From an uncultured Methanobrevibacter sp. (lineage in GTDB: Archaea > Methanobacteriota > Methanobacteria > Methanobacteriales > Methanobacteriaceae), in assembly GCF_946408925.1 (NCBI RefSeq), contig NZ_CAMJUE010000016.1, forward strand, positions 1 to 35,076: a stretch of 35,076 nt of DNA. The letters run 5' to 3'. Made by a program: the position numbers and the translations under genes. The number at the start of each line of letters is the position of its first letter. The stretch's first letter is position 1. The notes below the pieces were generated by a model, which was given only the letters and a program-made list of their open reading frames with translations, searched no databases and was not told the origin of the DNA. Of the stretch, positions 1 to 8,073 are shown piece by piece.

Positions 1-412
1 GCATCAGTTCAAATGCCTGCATTGCAGTCAGTGCGGTCAGCGGCACACATGCGGCTTCATCAAAATCCAAATAATCCGGAATTTTTGCAACAGCATCATT
101 ATCTATTGCAGCATATTCTGCAAATGCCCCAATCTTATCCAATGGCATTCGTGCATAGACCCTGTCTCCTTCGCTGAAATCGGATACTTTAGAGCCGGTT
201 TTTTCTATGACTCCTGAAAACTCATTTCCCATCACCAATGGATATTTATATGGTGTTATGAGTTTAACCTCTTCACGGACAATCATATTGTCCAGCGGGT
301 TTACCCCAGCATACTCTACTTTAACAAGCACTTCATCATCACTTATTTCAGGAATTGGAATTTCAGTCACTTCCAAAGGAGTGTTTTTCTTATTCAATAT
401 TGCCGCTTTCAT
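1..412 (-). CDS. NAD(P)H:quinone oxidoreductase-like, zinc-type alcohol dehydrogenase superfamily (partial)
   Basis: The gene starts at the ATG complementary to 410-412 and runs off the left edge, so only about 137 N-terminal residues are visible. The translation begins MKAAILNKKNTPLEV and continues with VKVEYAGVNPLDNMI, a GNEFSGVIEK segment and the GDRVYAR motif. This is the GroES-like fold of the medium-chain dehydrogenase/quinone oxidoreductase superfamily. The zinc-ligand Cys/His pattern of true alcohol dehydrogenases is not seen in this part, which favours a quinone- or enone-reductase type using NAD(P)H. Its first 23 bases overlap the 3' end of the HxlR-family gene, so the two are probably co-transcribed and translationally coupled. 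The substrate cannot be told, and the cofactor-binding half is outside the window. Confidence 0.85.
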   Translation of the reverse strand, partial: MKAAILNKKNTPLEVTEIPIPEISDDEVLVKVEYAGVNPLDNMIVREEVKLITPYKYPLVMGNEFSGVIEKTGSKVSDFSEGDRVYARMPLDKIGAFAEYAAIDNDAVAKIPDYLDFDEAACVPLTALTAMQAFELM

Positions 413-773
413 AATCATCAACTTTGAATATTTTTTTATAGTAGTCTTTAAACATGTCAATTATTTCCAGGTCACGCTCATCACCGCATTCAAGCTCATC
501 CAAACCATATGCAGCCATTTCATATAATATTCTGTTTAACCTCAATCCCTTACTGGTTAAATGGTATTCAGAATCCTTTTTTGTTATCAAATTCTTTGTT
601 TCCATATCCTTAAGAGTATCTGAAAGAACAGTATTGGAGAGTCCCTCAATCTGGCTGAATTCGCGGAAGTATTTCTTGCCCTGAAACATGTCCCTGATTA
701 AAACTATTGTCCATTTTCTGTTCAGTAGCTTCAGGGTGTTTTCAATCGGGCATGTGATTAGGTCTTTTGTCAT
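390..773 (-). CDS. HxlR-family winged-helix transcriptional regulator
   Basis: This 127-residue protein has the size and pattern of HxlR/YodB/CatR regulators. The N-terminus has the conserved Cys-Pro (C8) followed by LLNRKWTIVLIRDM. A helix-turn-helix follows (FREFSQIEGLSNTVLSDTLKDM), then the wing (LITKKDSEYHLTSKG). Characterised relatives such as YodB, CatR and HypR sense quinones, diamide or hypochlorite through the N-terminal cysteine. The conserved C8 suggests, but does not prove, thiol-based redox sensing here. The gene overlaps the start of a quinone oxidoreductase-like gene and is divergent from an exported flavodoxin. The inverted repeat at 834-851 in the shared promoter is its likely operator. 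Confidence 0.9.
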   Translation of the reverse strand: MTKDLITCPIENTLKLLNRKWTIVLIRDMFQGKKYFREFSQIEGLSNTVLSDTLKDMETKNLITKKDSEYHLTSKGLRLNRILYEMAAYGLDELECGDERDLEIIDMFKDYYKKIFKVDDYESGNIE

Positions 774-833
774 GATTTTCCCCGGAAATTTAATTATTTT
801 ATATTTTTAAATTGTATATTATATAATACACTC

Positions 834-851
834 AGTTAGCCAACACTAACT
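834..851. promoter_or_regulatory. Inverted repeat, candidate HxlR operator in divergent promoter
   Basis: AGTTAG, a 6-nt spacer CCAACA, then CTAACT: perfect 6-bp arms. It lies between the HxlR gene (start 773) and the flavodoxin (start 881 or 863), just right of an AT-rich TATA-like stretch (about 814-829). A regulator bound here would sit over the expected flavodoxin transcription start. This is an inferred binding site. Confidence 0.5.
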
Positions 852-880
852 ATATATTGTTGATGTTCACAACTATTATT

Positions 881-1519
881 ATGAACATTAAAATAATTCT
901 TTTAACAGCATTGATTGTTTTGGCTTTGGGCATTAGTGAAGTTGTGGCAATGAGTGATGCAGAAACTGTAGCCAATGATATCCTTAACAAGAATGCTTCA
1001 AACAGCGACACACTGATTGTGTATTTTTCAAGAACCGGCGAGAACTACAATGTAGGTAATGTTGAGGTTGGAAACACCGCAATGCTTGCATCCTACATCA
1101 AGGAATATCTGAAATGTGACTCATTTGAGATAGTTCCTATGGATAAGTACCCCGACAATTATGATGAATGCACAAAGATTGCATCAAAAGAAAAGGACGA
1201 TAACGCAAGACCAAAGATTGTCGGAAAAATTGATAATTTTGATAGCTACAAGACAGTATTTGTAGGTTATCCGATATGGTGGGGAGACCTACCAATGATA
1301 ATGTACACATTCATGGAAGACTATGAATTCAGCGGAAAAAAAGTCATACCATTCAACACACATGAAGGATCAGGTGATGCCGGAACCTACAATACCATAA
1401 AAGAAAAATTATCTGGTGCTGACGTAAACACCAATGGCCTGGCACTCGACGGTAAAACATCAAGAAGTGAAGAGGGAAAACAGCAAACAATTGACTGGTT
1501 AAAAGGTTTAGGTTATTAG
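881..1519 (+). CDS. Exported flavodoxin-family protein
   Basis: A flavodoxin-fold protein of about 212 residues behind an N-terminal hydrophobic segment (MNIKIILLTALIVLALG, ending near SEVVA) that looks like a signal peptide or membrane anchor. The FMN phosphate loop is visible as VYFSRTGEN, followed by an aromatic FMN-stacking stretch VGYPIWWGDLPM and a NTHEGSG segment, as in the flavodoxin_4 group. There is no lipobox Cys. The start at 881 gives a basic residue in the signal n-region. An in-frame ATG at 863 is possible, and neither has a clear ribosome site. Its stop codon is immediately followed by the ATG of the DUF4405-like membrane gene. Export of a flavodoxin together with a haem-type membrane protein suggests extracytoplasmic electron transfer; this role is inferred. 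Confidence 0.85.
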   Translation: MNIKIILLTALIVLALGISEVVAMSDAETVANDILNKNASNSDTLIVYFSRTGENYNVGNVEVGNTAMLASYIKEYLKCDSFEIVPMDKYPDNYDECTKIASKEKDDNARPKIVGKIDNFDSYKTVFVGYPIWWGDLPMIMYTFMEDYEFSGKKVIPFNTHEGSGDAGTYNTIKEKLSGADVNTNGLALDGKTSRSEEGKQQTIDWLKGLGY

Positions 1520-2114
1520 ATGAAAAGGACAATCATAGATATACTTTTGCTGGTAGCGATGCTTGTTGAATATTCAAAAGTATATCTGTCCCCACAAATA
1601 CATGAAATAGTTGGAATATGCCTAATTGTGCTTGTAGCGATGCATCTGATTTTAAACAGGAAATACATTAAGGCAATTTCAAAAGGCAGATACAGCAAAA
1701 AAAGAAGCCTTGAACTTATAATAAACCTTGGCTTTTTTTATAGCATTCATCATGACATGTATTTTTGGAATCCTTTCAAGCCGGGAAATACTTCCATTCC
1801 TCAATATTGGAAACCTGAGCATAATATATCTTCACAAAATCCTTGCATACACTTGCATAATTCTTTTAGGCATGCATCTTGGAATAACATTGAAAAAAAT
1901 ATTTAAAAAAATTCCGGGAAAATATGCCGTCTTCCCGGCAATCATAATATGCGGAATATATTCCTTCATTCAAGTTGATTTTTTCACTCATCTGACCGGA
2001 AAATCCGGTTTCAGCATGGTGAACGGAAATATCCTAATCAATTCGCTGGAATACTTAAGCATTGTTTTAATGATAGCAGTCATAGCAAACCTAATCTATT
2101 CCCGCCTATCATGA
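1520..2114 (+). pseudogene. DUF4405-like membrane cytochrome b-type protein, split by a frameshift
   Basis: Two overlapping reading frames make one protein. Frame one (from 1520) gives MKRTIIDILLLVAML, then HEIVG and VAMHLILN, to about 1732. The continuation, from about 1734 to 2114, is in the +1 frame and gives FIAFIMTCIFGILS, YLHKIL and LLGMHLGI, then a C-terminal hydrophobic helix. The switch falls at a run of seven T (1733-1739); six T would restore one frame of about 197 residues. The intact product would have about five membrane helices and four histidines placed as haem ligands, as in DUF4405 proteins found in flavin/electron-transfer loci. Removing one T, slippage, or a sequencing error could all restore it. 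It follows the exported flavodoxin without a gap and overlaps the convergent TPR-peptidase gene tail-to-tail by 19 bp. Confidence 0.75.
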
Positions 2115-3493
2115 CTTTCATATTCCCTTTTATACTTTCGAACAATACTTATATCATCATTGATTTCAATACTGAAAACACCCTTGGAAATAATCTTATT
2201 GATGTTTTTCACCCTTTTTTCAACAGACACCGTTTTTTTGGTTTCCAAAAGTATTCCATCATAGTTTGGAGGATTTGTGAAATCCTTTTTAAACTGTTCC
2301 TTGATTTCAGCTCTCCAACTTTTAGAAATGAATTCCTCAAGAATCGGAATTATATCCTCAGCGAAACTGTTCGCCAACCTCAGATAATACTTAATTCTGT
2401 CCTTATCCTTTTTGGAGTCGAACTTTTTGAGCAGCATGTTGAATGAACCGTAATTCTGATAACCGAAAGGTAAAAATCTTCCCTGAACAGTATGCGCACA
2501 GTATTCGTTCATGAGCTTATATGACTTGGTGTTGGAAAGGCAGTATATTGAAATGGCTTCAATCGCATGTGTCTTGTCGCTGTTCCAAATGTACATCAGG
2601 GACTGTGTGAATATTTCATTTAAAATATGATGTGTCAGCTCGTGAATCAGTGTTGAGATTTGCTGGGATTCATCCAACCTGTCATCAACCCTAATGACAT
2701 TAAATGCATAACTGCCCAATTCAGCACCCTTGTTTTTATATTCAACATCCGTAAAAGCCAGTGCCAAAAGACTAACCTTTTTGAAAATGCTGATTTCAGA
2801 CAGATTAATGTCATGCTCGGAAACAATCTCCCTGAAGTTTTTAATGCCTGCATTTTTAATTTTTGAGAGAATATTTTCATATTCCCCGACTGTCAACGGA
2901 TTGTCCTTTAAAAGATCAATACGCTTTTTAGTGAATATATTTTCAAACTCATTTAAATCTGAAACTGTTGTAAATCCGTCTTTCTTATTCAAATCCAATT
3001 TGTTTAACTTCTCTGTTGAATACTCCTCATCCTCTTCAATGAAATAATTCTCATCATCACAATCATCAGGACCTGAGAAGGAATTCAATATGTTTTCAAT
3101 GTCAAACCTGTTTCGATTTGAAGAAGGCCTGCTGTCCAATTGAATGTCTCCAATTGCTTTTTTAACAGCCAACGCCTCATAGTTTTCAGGATAATATTTC
3201 AAGGCCAAATCACAGTAAATTAAAGACTTATCATACTTTTCAGCCAAAAACAACAGATACGCCTTTCCGCTCCATGCAAAGGAATGCTCGTTATTAATCC
3301 TTAATGCCATATTGAAAGACATGTAAGCTTTTTCAAAATCATTCAGTTTTGTCTGGCACACTCCCAACAGAACCCATGCAGAATCATTGTTTTTATCATT
3401 TGAAAGAATTTTTTTGAAATAATCACGAGCCCGCGCATAATTTTTAGATTGAATATGCTCAATTCCACGTTTAAATAATGCTTTCTCATCCAT
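2096..3493 (-). CDS. TPR protein with HExxH metallopeptidase-like domain
   Basis: A 465-residue protein. Residues 3-115 form about three tetratricopeptide repeats (for example YARARDYFKKIL and DFEKAYMSFNMALRIN). An acidic linker covers about 120-170. A C-terminal domain (about 190-465) carries TLIHELTHHIL, an HExxH zinc motif at 284-288. E330 in MNEYCAH is a plausible third ligand of gluzincin type. No signal peptide is seen, so it should be cytosolic. I chose the ATG at 3493. An in-frame GTG at 3505 overlaps the GGGTG ribosome site and would only add four residues. It is the last gene of the chaperone/kinase operon, 51 nt after the small membrane protein. A regulatory or clean-up protease recruited through its TPRs is the natural reading, but no substrate is known. 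Confidence 0.75.
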   Translation of the reverse strand: MDEKALFKRGIEHIQSKNYARARDYFKKILSNDKNNDSAWVLLGVCQTKLNDFEKAYMSFNMALRINNEHSFAWSGKAYLLFLAEKYDKSLIYCDLALKYYPENYEALAVKKAIGDIQLDSRPSSNRNRFDIENILNSFSGPDDCDDENYFIEEDEEYSTEKLNKLDLNKKDGFTTVSDLNEFENIFTKKRIDLLKDNPLTVGEYENILSKIKNAGIKNFREIVSEHDINLSEISIFKKVSLLALAFTDVEYKNKGAELGSYAFNVIRVDDRLDESQQISTLIHELTHHILNEIFTQSLMYIWNSDKTHAIEAISIYCLSNTKSYKLMNEYCAHTVQGRFLPFGYQNYGSFNMLLKKFDSKKDKDRIKYYLRLANSFAEDIIPILEEFISKSWRAEIKEQFKKDFTNPPNYDGILLETKKTVSVEKRVKNINKIISKGVFSIEINDDISIVRKYKREYESHDRRE

Positions 3494-3544
3494 AAAAAAA
3501 AACACACCCTTAAAAAAAAGTAAAAGATAAAAAAAAGATAATTT

Positions 3545-3892
3545 TTATCTTACCGCTTCAATTTTTAAAAACGCTATAATCTGAGTGATGGCATCAACCG
3601 GAATATTGAGAATGACCAAATAGAATATAATTGCTCCCAATACCAAACCGCTCAAATACAAAATCCCCAGACCGAAAGGTCTTTCTGAAGCTCCGTTAGC
3701 ATAATAATCAAAACCGATTATTAGCTGAAGACCTGCCATTACAGATAAGATCAATGAAAAATAAAATGAGTCCACACCGAAAAAAGATAAATTGTAACAT
3801 CTGATACATATACTTATAATGAAAAGAATCAAAGCAAAGATTATGCTTTGTATAGACATCTTTTTTGTAAACTCATCATAAAAAAATCCCAT
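3545..3892 (-). CDS. Small membrane protein, function unknown
   Basis: A protein of 115 residues with three predicted membrane segments at about 13-33, 43-62 and 74-96 (IIFALILFIISICI, YFSLILSVMAGLQLIIGF, GILYLSGLVLGAIIFYLVIL). The ATG at 3892 is preceded by GAGGTGAT at the right spacing, and this ribosome site overlaps the stop codon of the phosphatase gene upstream. This start is better than the in-frame GTG at 3901. I do not recognise a family. Its tight coupling to the phosphatase gene suggests a membrane partner of the operon. Confidence 0.75.
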   Translation of the reverse strand: MGFFYDEFTKKMSIQSIIFALILFIISICIRCYNLSFFGVDSFYFSLILSVMAGLQLIIGFDYYANGASERPFGLGILYLSGLVLGAIIFYLVILNIPVDAITQIIAFLKIEAVR

Positions 3893-3897
3893 AGCTA

Positions 3898-4713
3898 TCA
3901 CCTCATTTCTTCAATAAAGTTCATCAACACATCCATATTGTCTATCGGCACGGACAAATCAACATCCAAATATGCCTTGTCCATAGTACCGAAGCTGGAT
4001 GATAAAATTATCTGATTTCCATAAATAAAATAACTGTCAACAACTGTATGACCTACAACCATGCAATTGGAACCTACAACTTTCAGGAACCTGTCAACAT
4101 CCTCAACAGAATAATCATTGTCGTAACGATTCCATAAAAAGCCGTACAGCCTCTTGTTGTTATAGTCATTGTCAAAAATCTTATTGAATGCACCTGTTGA
4201 GTTTATCAATCTTGAAGGTCCTGTGTGGGAGATAAACAATCCGTTTTCTGTTTGGACAAAAAAAGGCATGGATTTGAAAAATTCAACATAATCGGAAAGG
4301 TAAGGCTCAAGACTGCCTTTTTTTTCCACTATCAAATTTTCAAAATCCAGTGTCTGATTATTGAACCCTTTAAAGACCGGACTTTCAACAATGTGGCTCC
4401 ATTCATGATTGCCCAAAAGAGGATGGAAATTAGGATACTTTTTGAACTTTTCAATCACATCCTCTATTATTTCAATGGACCCGTCATCCTCACTGACCGC
4501 ATGAATAAAATCACCTACAAAAACCATATGGAAATCGGGATCATCACAATCCCACAAATCCATATATTTTTCATAATCCTCCAAATTCCCATGCAAATCA
4601 GTGACAACCAAAAGGCGTCCCTTTGAAGGCAACTGAATAAACTTTTCATTAAACATAATATTCTCCGAACTATCATAAAAAGATATGAATCTTTTAATTA
4701 TTCTAGAAATCAT
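3898..4713 (-). CDS. PPP-family metallophosphatase (Ser/Thr protein phosphatase-like)
   Basis: A 271-residue calcineurin-like phosphoesterase with the full PPP motif set: VTDLHGN (D39, H41), VGDFIH (D68), LLGNHEW (N102, H103, E104), ISHTGP (H163) and VVGHT (H222). These residues bind the dinuclear metal centre. The order and spacing fit PPP-type protein phosphatases such as bacterial PrpA/PrpB and lambda phosphatase, although the canonical DR after the GD motif is replaced by IH. It starts 16 nt after the Hsp70 gene and lies in one operon with a Hanks-type kinase, so it is probably the opposing phosphatase. A nucleotide-directed activity (Ap4A hydrolase-like) cannot be excluded from sequence alone. 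Confidence 0.85.
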   Translation of the reverse strand: MISRIIKRFISFYDSSENIMFNEKFIQLPSKGRLLVVTDLHGNLEDYEKYMDLWDCDDPDFHMVFVGDFIHAVSEDDGSIEIIEDVIEKFKKYPNFHPLLGNHEWSHIVESPVFKGFNNQTLDFENLIVEKKGSLEPYLSDYVEFFKSMPFFVQTENGLFISHTGPSRLINSTGAFNKIFDNDYNNKRLYGFLWNRYDNDYSVEDVDRFLKVVGSNCMVVGHTVVDSYFIYGNQIILSSSFGTMDKAYLDVDLSVPIDNMDVLMNFIEEMR

Positions 4714-4729
4714 TTCCTACAGTCCATGA

Positions 4730-7222
4730 TTAAGATTTACCTACTCCACCAGGGCCAACACCACCATCATCCTTCATTAGATTTATGAGTTTATTTGCAA
4801 TATTTGCCATTGCAGGCACATCTTCATTGTCCAAAGCCACTTTACCTTGTTCTTTTAAATCATTTACTAAATCTGCATCTTTCTCTTCATATTCTGCAAA
4901 AAGCATTAAATAAAGTAAGGCTTGCTTAATCTGTTCAATTTGACTGCCCACAGGAGTTAATTCTGCCTTTAACTTAAATAAAGCATTTCGCAATTGGTCG
5001 ATTTTAAGAGCATCTTCATTTTCAATAGCTTCATCTACTTCTCTGGAAACCTTATCAAACTCATCCTTCTGTTCAAGGGTACCGTTTTCCCGGGCGAGTT
5101 CAGCAACTTCATCCCTTAATTGTTTAATCTCCTCAAACTTATTTTTTTCTTCAAAATAATTATTTATATTGTTTATAAGTTCATTTAGTTTATTGATTAA
5201 CTTGTTTGCCTGGTCAATTGCGCCTTCGTCATTTTCAGCACCATCCAATGAATCCTCAATATTTTTAATTAAATTTTCATCTTCAATCTGATTTAAATAT
5301 GCTTCAATGTCTTCAGGAATATTCTCCCTTGCACATTTTGACTTGACATCCTGATAGTCACTTTTTGCTTTTTTAAATTTATTATTCACTTCATTAAAAG
5401 TGAAACCTTGAACATTAGGGTCTATTCCAAATGGAATTTTTTGTCCGGTTTCAAGAATGGTAACCTCAAAGTCCATAGTACGTGATTCATCAATATCAAC
5501 AGTAACCGTAATCTCACTACCGGCTAACATTGTTTCATTAATCATTTCACCTGAAATCAACAATTTCCCCATCAGCTCATTATTGGATGCCACTCTGGCA
5601 GTACCATTATATAATGGTAATGACAATAAACTGGAAGAATCTCCTTTAATAACATCATTTTTTGTAACGAACGGTTCCATATTATGATAAGGAAGAGGAA
5701 CTCCTTCTTTAGCTAAAATAAATAAACTGTCATCATACAATCCCAAACCTAATGTATGAGGCAACACTACCTCCGGTACAACTCCTACTTTATATTCAAT
5801 AGCAGTTGGGGAATTTTCGTCAAGTTCGACTATACTTCCGCCGGCATCATATAAACTGATAGAATATCTGTTTACATCATCTTCAGGGTTCAATTCAAAT
5901 TCGAAATACCCATCGGATTCAACAGAAATTTTACCTGTGGTTCTTTTAGTTTTAATATTAATTGCCTCAACAGTAAAACCATCAAAATCATCTGTTTTTT
6001 CAGACAACACCTCTCCTGATACGAAAAATTCTTCTTTTGGCCCTGTTGAAGCATAATCTAATTTTAATCCAAAACTGTCAGATGAAACTGGGACATGAGG
6101 ATCAGGTATTGTTCCTGCAAACAATGCAGCACCTTTTGCAACAACAGTAGTTGGGTCGATATCATATTTTAACGGAATATTGAATGATTTTTCCAAACGT
6201 TCACGTATTACCGGACTAAGAGTGGATCCTCCGACCAAAATAATATAATCAATATAATCTGCTTTCAAGTTAGCTTTTTTCAATGCGTCATTACAATGGT
6301 TGATTGTCCTTTTAATATAGGAATCCATTATTTCTTCAAGTTGGTCTCTTTTTAAGGTGTATTTGAAATCATAAATGTCATTATCATGCACCATCAGACT
6401 ATCGACAAATATTTTTGCCTTATCGGATCTGGACAAATCTTTTTTTGCCTCTTCAGCTGCACCTTTAAGTTTAGCAAATTGTTTGCCATATTTTCCCTTA
6501 TGGGTTTTATTAAAGTCTGAAATACCCAAATCTTCACGTATTTTTTCAGCAAAAATTTTATAAACAATATCCCAATCAATCAGGTTTCCGCCAAGACGTT
6601 CATCACCGGAATGAGAGAGATTTTCAAATTCCCCACCTTCCAACTTGACAACAGATACGTCAAATGTACCTCCTCCCAAATCATAAATCAACCATATTCC
6701 CTCTTCATTTAGAAAGTTTGAATAAGCATAAGCTGCCGCTACAGGCTCCATAATAACTGGAGTGAAAGCAAAGCCTGCAATTTCTGCAGCTTTTTTGGTG
6801 GCTTTAATTTTAATTGGCCCAAAATCTGCAGGAACTGTAATTACTGCAGAATTGACAGTTTTATCCAACTGTTTGAAAACTGAATTTTTCAAATCTTTTA
6901 AAACTTCAGCAGACAACTCTTCAGGAAATAATTTTTTTCCTGAATCTTCAAAAACATACTCCTTTTTCATACCCATATCGAGTTTGAATTCCGCAGCTGC
7001 ATTCATTGGATCAAATAAAACCTGTCTTTTTGCAGAATCACCAACCATTATATTTCCTTCATCATCAATAGCAACAGCAGAAGGTGTAAAATTCCTATTA
7101 CTTATTAAATTTGGAACTATCGGAGTATCATTACCCTCACAATGAGCAATAATTGAAGTTGTAGTTCCCAAATCTATTCCAAAATCAACCATTTTTGTTC
7201 TTAATTCTTCAGAGTTAGACAT
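4730..7222 (-). CDS. Atypical Hsp70 chaperone with inserted interdomain module
   Basis: An 830-residue Hsp70, about 200 residues longer than DnaK. The ATPase domain (about 11-385) has phosphate-1 GIDLGTTTS (15-23), phosphate-2 IYDLGGGTFDVS (179-190) and the adenosine motif IILVGGSTLSP (327-337). At about 390-480 the usual hydrophobic linker is absent. In its place is a beta-rich insert (FTVEAINIKTKRTTG, SDGYFEFEL) resembling a carboxypeptidase-regulatory-like fold. A recognisable beta substrate-binding domain follows (LPHTLGLGLY, about 488-600). The C-terminal third (about 605-815) is a long charged helical region, ending in a Gly-rich tail with no EEVD or acidic DnaK tail. The ATG at 7222 has a GGTGA ribosome site. 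It is probably a dedicated paralogue serving this operon. Confidence 0.92.
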   Translation of the reverse strand: MSNSEELRTKMVDFGIDLGTTTSIIAHCEGNDTPIVPNLISNRNFTPSAVAIDDEGNIMVGDSAKRQVLFDPMNAAAEFKLDMGMKKEYVFEDSGKKLFPEELSAEVLKDLKNSVFKQLDKTVNSAVITVPADFGPIKIKATKKAAEIAGFAFTPVIMEPVAAAYAYSNFLNEEGIWLIYDLGGGTFDVSVVKLEGGEFENLSHSGDERLGGNLIDWDIVYKIFAEKIREDLGISDFNKTHKGKYGKQFAKLKGAAEEAKKDLSRSDKAKIFVDSLMVHDNDIYDFKYTLKRDQLEEIMDSYIKRTINHCNDALKKANLKADYIDYIILVGGSTLSPVIRERLEKSFNIPLKYDIDPTTVVAKGAALFAGTIPDPHVPVSSDSFGLKLDYASTGPKEEFFVSGEVLSEKTDDFDGFTVEAINIKTKRTTGKISVESDGYFEFELNPEDDVNRYSISLYDAGGSIVELDENSPTAIEYKVGVVPEVVLPHTLGLGLYDDSLFILAKEGVPLPYHNMEPFVTKNDVIKGDSSSLLSLPLYNGTARVASNNELMGKLLISGEMINETMLAGSEITVTVDIDESRTMDFEVTILETGQKIPFGIDPNVQGFTFNEVNNKFKKAKSDYQDVKSKCARENIPEDIEAYLNQIEDENLIKNIEDSLDGAENDEGAIDQANKLINKLNELINNINNYFEEKNKFEEIKQLRDEVAELARENGTLEQKDEFDKVSREVDEAIENEDALKIDQLRNALFKLKAELTPVGSQIEQIKQALLYLMLFAEYEEKDADLVNDLKEQGKVALDNEDVPAMANIANKLINLMKDDGGVGPGGVGKS

Positions 7223-7249
7223 ATATTCACCATTTTTAATCTTAAAATT

Positions 7250-8053
7250 TTATTTTTCTGCACCTGCCCTTGTAACAACAACTTGTGCTTTTAAAACCTT
7301 TTTACCATTGAAATAAATTTCAGGTTTTTTAGTTTCGGTAATTGTAGGCACTTTCAAATTAGGATTTTCATCTTCAAAAGCAAGCACATCAATATCCATG
7401 TATGCATCATATTTCTGACCGATAGGATCCTTAATTTCAAAGCCCCAGTTAGATAATTTCGACAGCAACACATTATAGTATTCCACAGTGGAATTTATAG
7501 GGCGCAATGAATCGTTAATAATTTTTTGACAGATTTTCACTTCATTTAAATTATCATTAACCCTCACACTATCATACTTAGGGTTTTCAAGAATATGGGT
7601 TAATTTTTCTTCTTGTTTTGACAAATAACCGGTTACAACTGACAATTGGTTTTGCTTTTGATATTTTATTGCAATATTGCCCATTACCCATAAATTTGTA
7701 ACCATTTCAACCATTATTTTAGTCATTTTTGAAGAAACTGCAGGATTTTTTGAATCCAAATATTGAATATCCGCAACAAGTTTGCCTACAACGTTTTCTA
7801 TTTCACGCATACGCTGCATCACTACAGTATCCATTTCAGACAATTCTTCCGGTTTTTGAGGAACTGCATTTTGATTTAAATTATTAAGCGGTTTTTGATT
7901 TAAATTTGCAAATTGCCCCTTGTTCTTTAAATTCGGCCTTTGTTTAGCCCTTGCACGAACTCTCTGCTGGTTCTTATTTTTTTTATTTTGAGAATTACCT
8001 TTATTATTCCTGTTAAACATGCCTTTAACGGAATCCAATGGATTATCACTCAT
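7250..8053 (-). CDS. Asn/Lys-rich helical protein of Hsp70 operon, function unknown
   Basis: This 267-residue protein is not a family I recognise. The first ~70 residues are low-complexity, basic and rich in Asn, Gln and Lys (NRNNKGNSQNKKNKNQQRVR), probably disordered. Residues about 70-200 are amphipathic helices with coiled-coil character (MDTVVMQRMREIENVVGKL, YLSKQEEKLTHILEN). The last ~60 residues include a short beta-type tail (PEIYFNGKKVLKAQVVVTR). There is no signal peptide or membrane helix. It lies between the J-like protein and the Hsp70 gene (20 and 27 nt gaps). A cochaperone or exchange-factor role is conceivable from position and helical content, but no GrpE signature is visible. 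Confidence 0.7.
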   Translation of the reverse strand: MSDNPLDSVKGMFNRNNKGNSQNKKNKNQQRVRARAKQRPNLKNKGQFANLNQKPLNNLNQNAVPQKPEELSEMDTVVMQRMREIENVVGKLVADIQYLDSKNPAVSSKMTKIMVEMVTNLWVMGNIAIKYQKQNQLSVVTGYLSKQEEKLTHILENPKYDSVRVNDNLNEVKICQKIINDSLRPINSTVEYYNVLLSKLSNWGFEIKDPIGQKYDAYMDIDVLAFEDENPNLKVPTITETKKPEIYFNGKKVLKAQVVVTRAGAEK

Positions 8054-8073
8054 TTTTTTATACCTCCAAAGTT

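Noticed and set aside
7250-8053. GrpE identity for the protein before Hsp70
   Set aside because: Position and helices fit, but no GrpE sequence signature or beta-domain pattern is visible.
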